From: an uncultured Lachnospiraceae bacterium
GTDB taxonomy: Bacteria; Bacillota; Clostridia; Lachnospirales; Lachnospiraceae
Reading direction: 5' to 3'
DNA: 22,291 nt
Assembly: GCA_910576895.1 (NCBI GenBank)
Contig: CAJTJZ010000013.1
Location: 1 to 22,291 of the forward strand
Both the position numbers and the translations under genes were made by a program. Of the stretch, positions 21,570 to 22,291 are shown one piece after another; within the stretch, counting starts at the first letter, position 1; every line of letters starts with the position of its first letter. The notes under the pieces were generated by a model. The model made no database searches. It had not been told where the DNA came from and saw only the letters and a list, made by a program, of their open reading frames with translations.

Positions 21570-21607
21570 TTCTTTAATCAATTTCAATTAAAAAATTGAT
21601 TAAAGAA
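21570..21607. terminator. AT-rich hairpin over the stop codon of the HtrA-like gene
   Basis: A perfect 15-bp stem, TTCTTTAATCAATTT (21570-21584) with its complement (21593-21607), and an 8-base loop cover the last codons and the stop. No U tract follows on the minus strand, so it may slow or protect the RNA end as much as terminate. Confidence 0.4.
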
Positions 21608-22291
21608 GTCAAAGAAATCATCTGATCCATTTCCATAATAATCATCCCCATTTCCAAAGATATCTCCGGAATTACCTCCTTGTTGTCCATTATTTCCATT
21701 TCCATCATTGTCATCATTTTTTGGTATTGGTATTGTAATATCATTATTATCTGAATTATCCGATTCTGAATTATCTGAGCCTTCCAAGCCGTCAATTGTG
21801 GATTTTCCCTTTAATTTTACTTTAAGTTCTATTTCTTTATACTTACCATTGCTGCTTCTTTGAATTGTTAATGTAACTTCTGTTCCAATTCGATAGCTGT
21901 GTACTTTCTGTGTTAATGCTTCTTTGGAAGAAATTTCCATACCATTAATTGCTGTAATAATATCGCCAACCTGAACACCGCCTTCTTTGGCTGCACCATC
22001 TTTAGAAACTTCATAAACATAAGCACCAATTGGAATTTTATACATTTCATTTGCATCACTTGTCACATCAATACAAGTGACTCCAAGATATCCTTGTTCT
22101 TTTTCCGTAAGCACTTCTCGTTTCATTAGCTCATCTAAAATTGGTATTGCACGAGAAATTGGAATTGCAAAACCCATGCCTTCTACTTTATCATCTGCAT
22201 ATTTTACAGAAGGAATCCCAATCACTTCACCGCTTAAATTTAATAATGCTCCGCCGCTATTCCCCGGATTAATGGCTGCATCTGTCTGCAG
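21584..22291 (-). CDS. HtrA/DegP-like serine protease with PDZ domain, C-terminal part (cut by window edge)
   Basis: HtrA proteases degrade or refold damaged proteins at the cell envelope. The visible 235 codons begin inside the trypsin-like domain and include the catalytic serine in NPGNSGGALLNL, followed by GMGFAIPI. A PDZ domain then runs from GYLGVTCIDVTS through AYVYEVSKDGAAKEGGVQVGD to IELKVKL. The C-terminal 60 or so residues are a low-complexity Asp/Asn/Gly/Ser tail ending in an aromatic run, DFFDFFNQFFN, which is uncommon in this family. The membrane anchor, His and Asp of the triad lie beyond the right edge. It is 55 bases upstream of clpX in the same direction and may share a transcript with it. 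Confidence 0.9.
   Translation of the reverse strand: MQTDAAINPGNSGGALLNLSGEVIGIPSVKYADDKVEGMGFAIPISRAIPILDELMKREVLTEKEQGYLGVTCIDVTSDANEMYKIPIGAYVYEVSKDGAAKEGGVQVGDIITAINGMEISSKEALTQKVHSYRIGTEVTLTIQRSSNGKYKEIELKVKLKGKSTIDGLEGSDNSESDNSDNNDITIPIPKNDDNDGNGNNGQQGGNSGDIFGNGDDYYGNGSDDFFDFFNQFFN

Overview
The window looks like chromosome of a low-G+C, spore-forming Clostridia, most likely a Lachnospiraceae member. The reasons are the AT-rich composition with AGGAGG-type ribosome sites, a clostridial alpha/beta-type spore protein, the large glutamine-dependent NAD synthetase, a second-type ClpX, and secreted bacterial Ig-like (Big_2) proteins. No phage, insertion sequence or CRISPR array is visible. 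Both ends cut a gene: dnaG on the left and an HtrA-type protease on the right.

Layout. 1-2158: dnaG (5' part, minus) and rarA (plus) diverge from back-to-back consensus promoters. 2162-5302: a soluble hybrid sensor kinase with two receivers, ending on a two-way hairpin shared with rarA. 5420-6269: a spore protein gene with a sigma-G-like promoter, followed by a hairpin whose 3' arm holds the ribosome site of a small membrane protein gene. 6334-8649: NAD synthetase and a small unidentified protein. 8677-8951: a structured RNA with its own promoter and terminator, best read as 6S RNA. 9066-11503: a two-component system (response regulator, then HAMP histidine kinase) whose inferred 5' leader contains five consecutive hairpins.

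11669-12379 encodes a secreted Ig-like protein. It converges on a six-gene minus-strand unit (19732 down to 12450): two secreted Ig-like proteins, a VanZ-family protein, a small membrane protein, an O-antigen ligase/polymerase-type protein, and an RmlD/RfbD reductase with an N-terminal zinc ribbon. Spacing is tight throughout, so this is probably one cell-envelope operon. It is driven by a strong promoter at 20054-20081, about 315 bases upstream of the first gene. 20152-22291: a ClpX paralogue and an HtrA-like protease, both protein quality control genes.

The most unusual points are four. The operon leader has several GGA motifs, two of them in hairpin loops next to sequence resembling the CsrA-binding consensus. 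The two-component leader carries a palindrome cluster richer in G+C than its flanks. The rfbD gene appears to offer two translation starts, with and without the zinc ribbon. The hairpin between the spore protein gene and the next gene overlaps that gene's ribosome site. These are readings of raw sequence and none has been tested.
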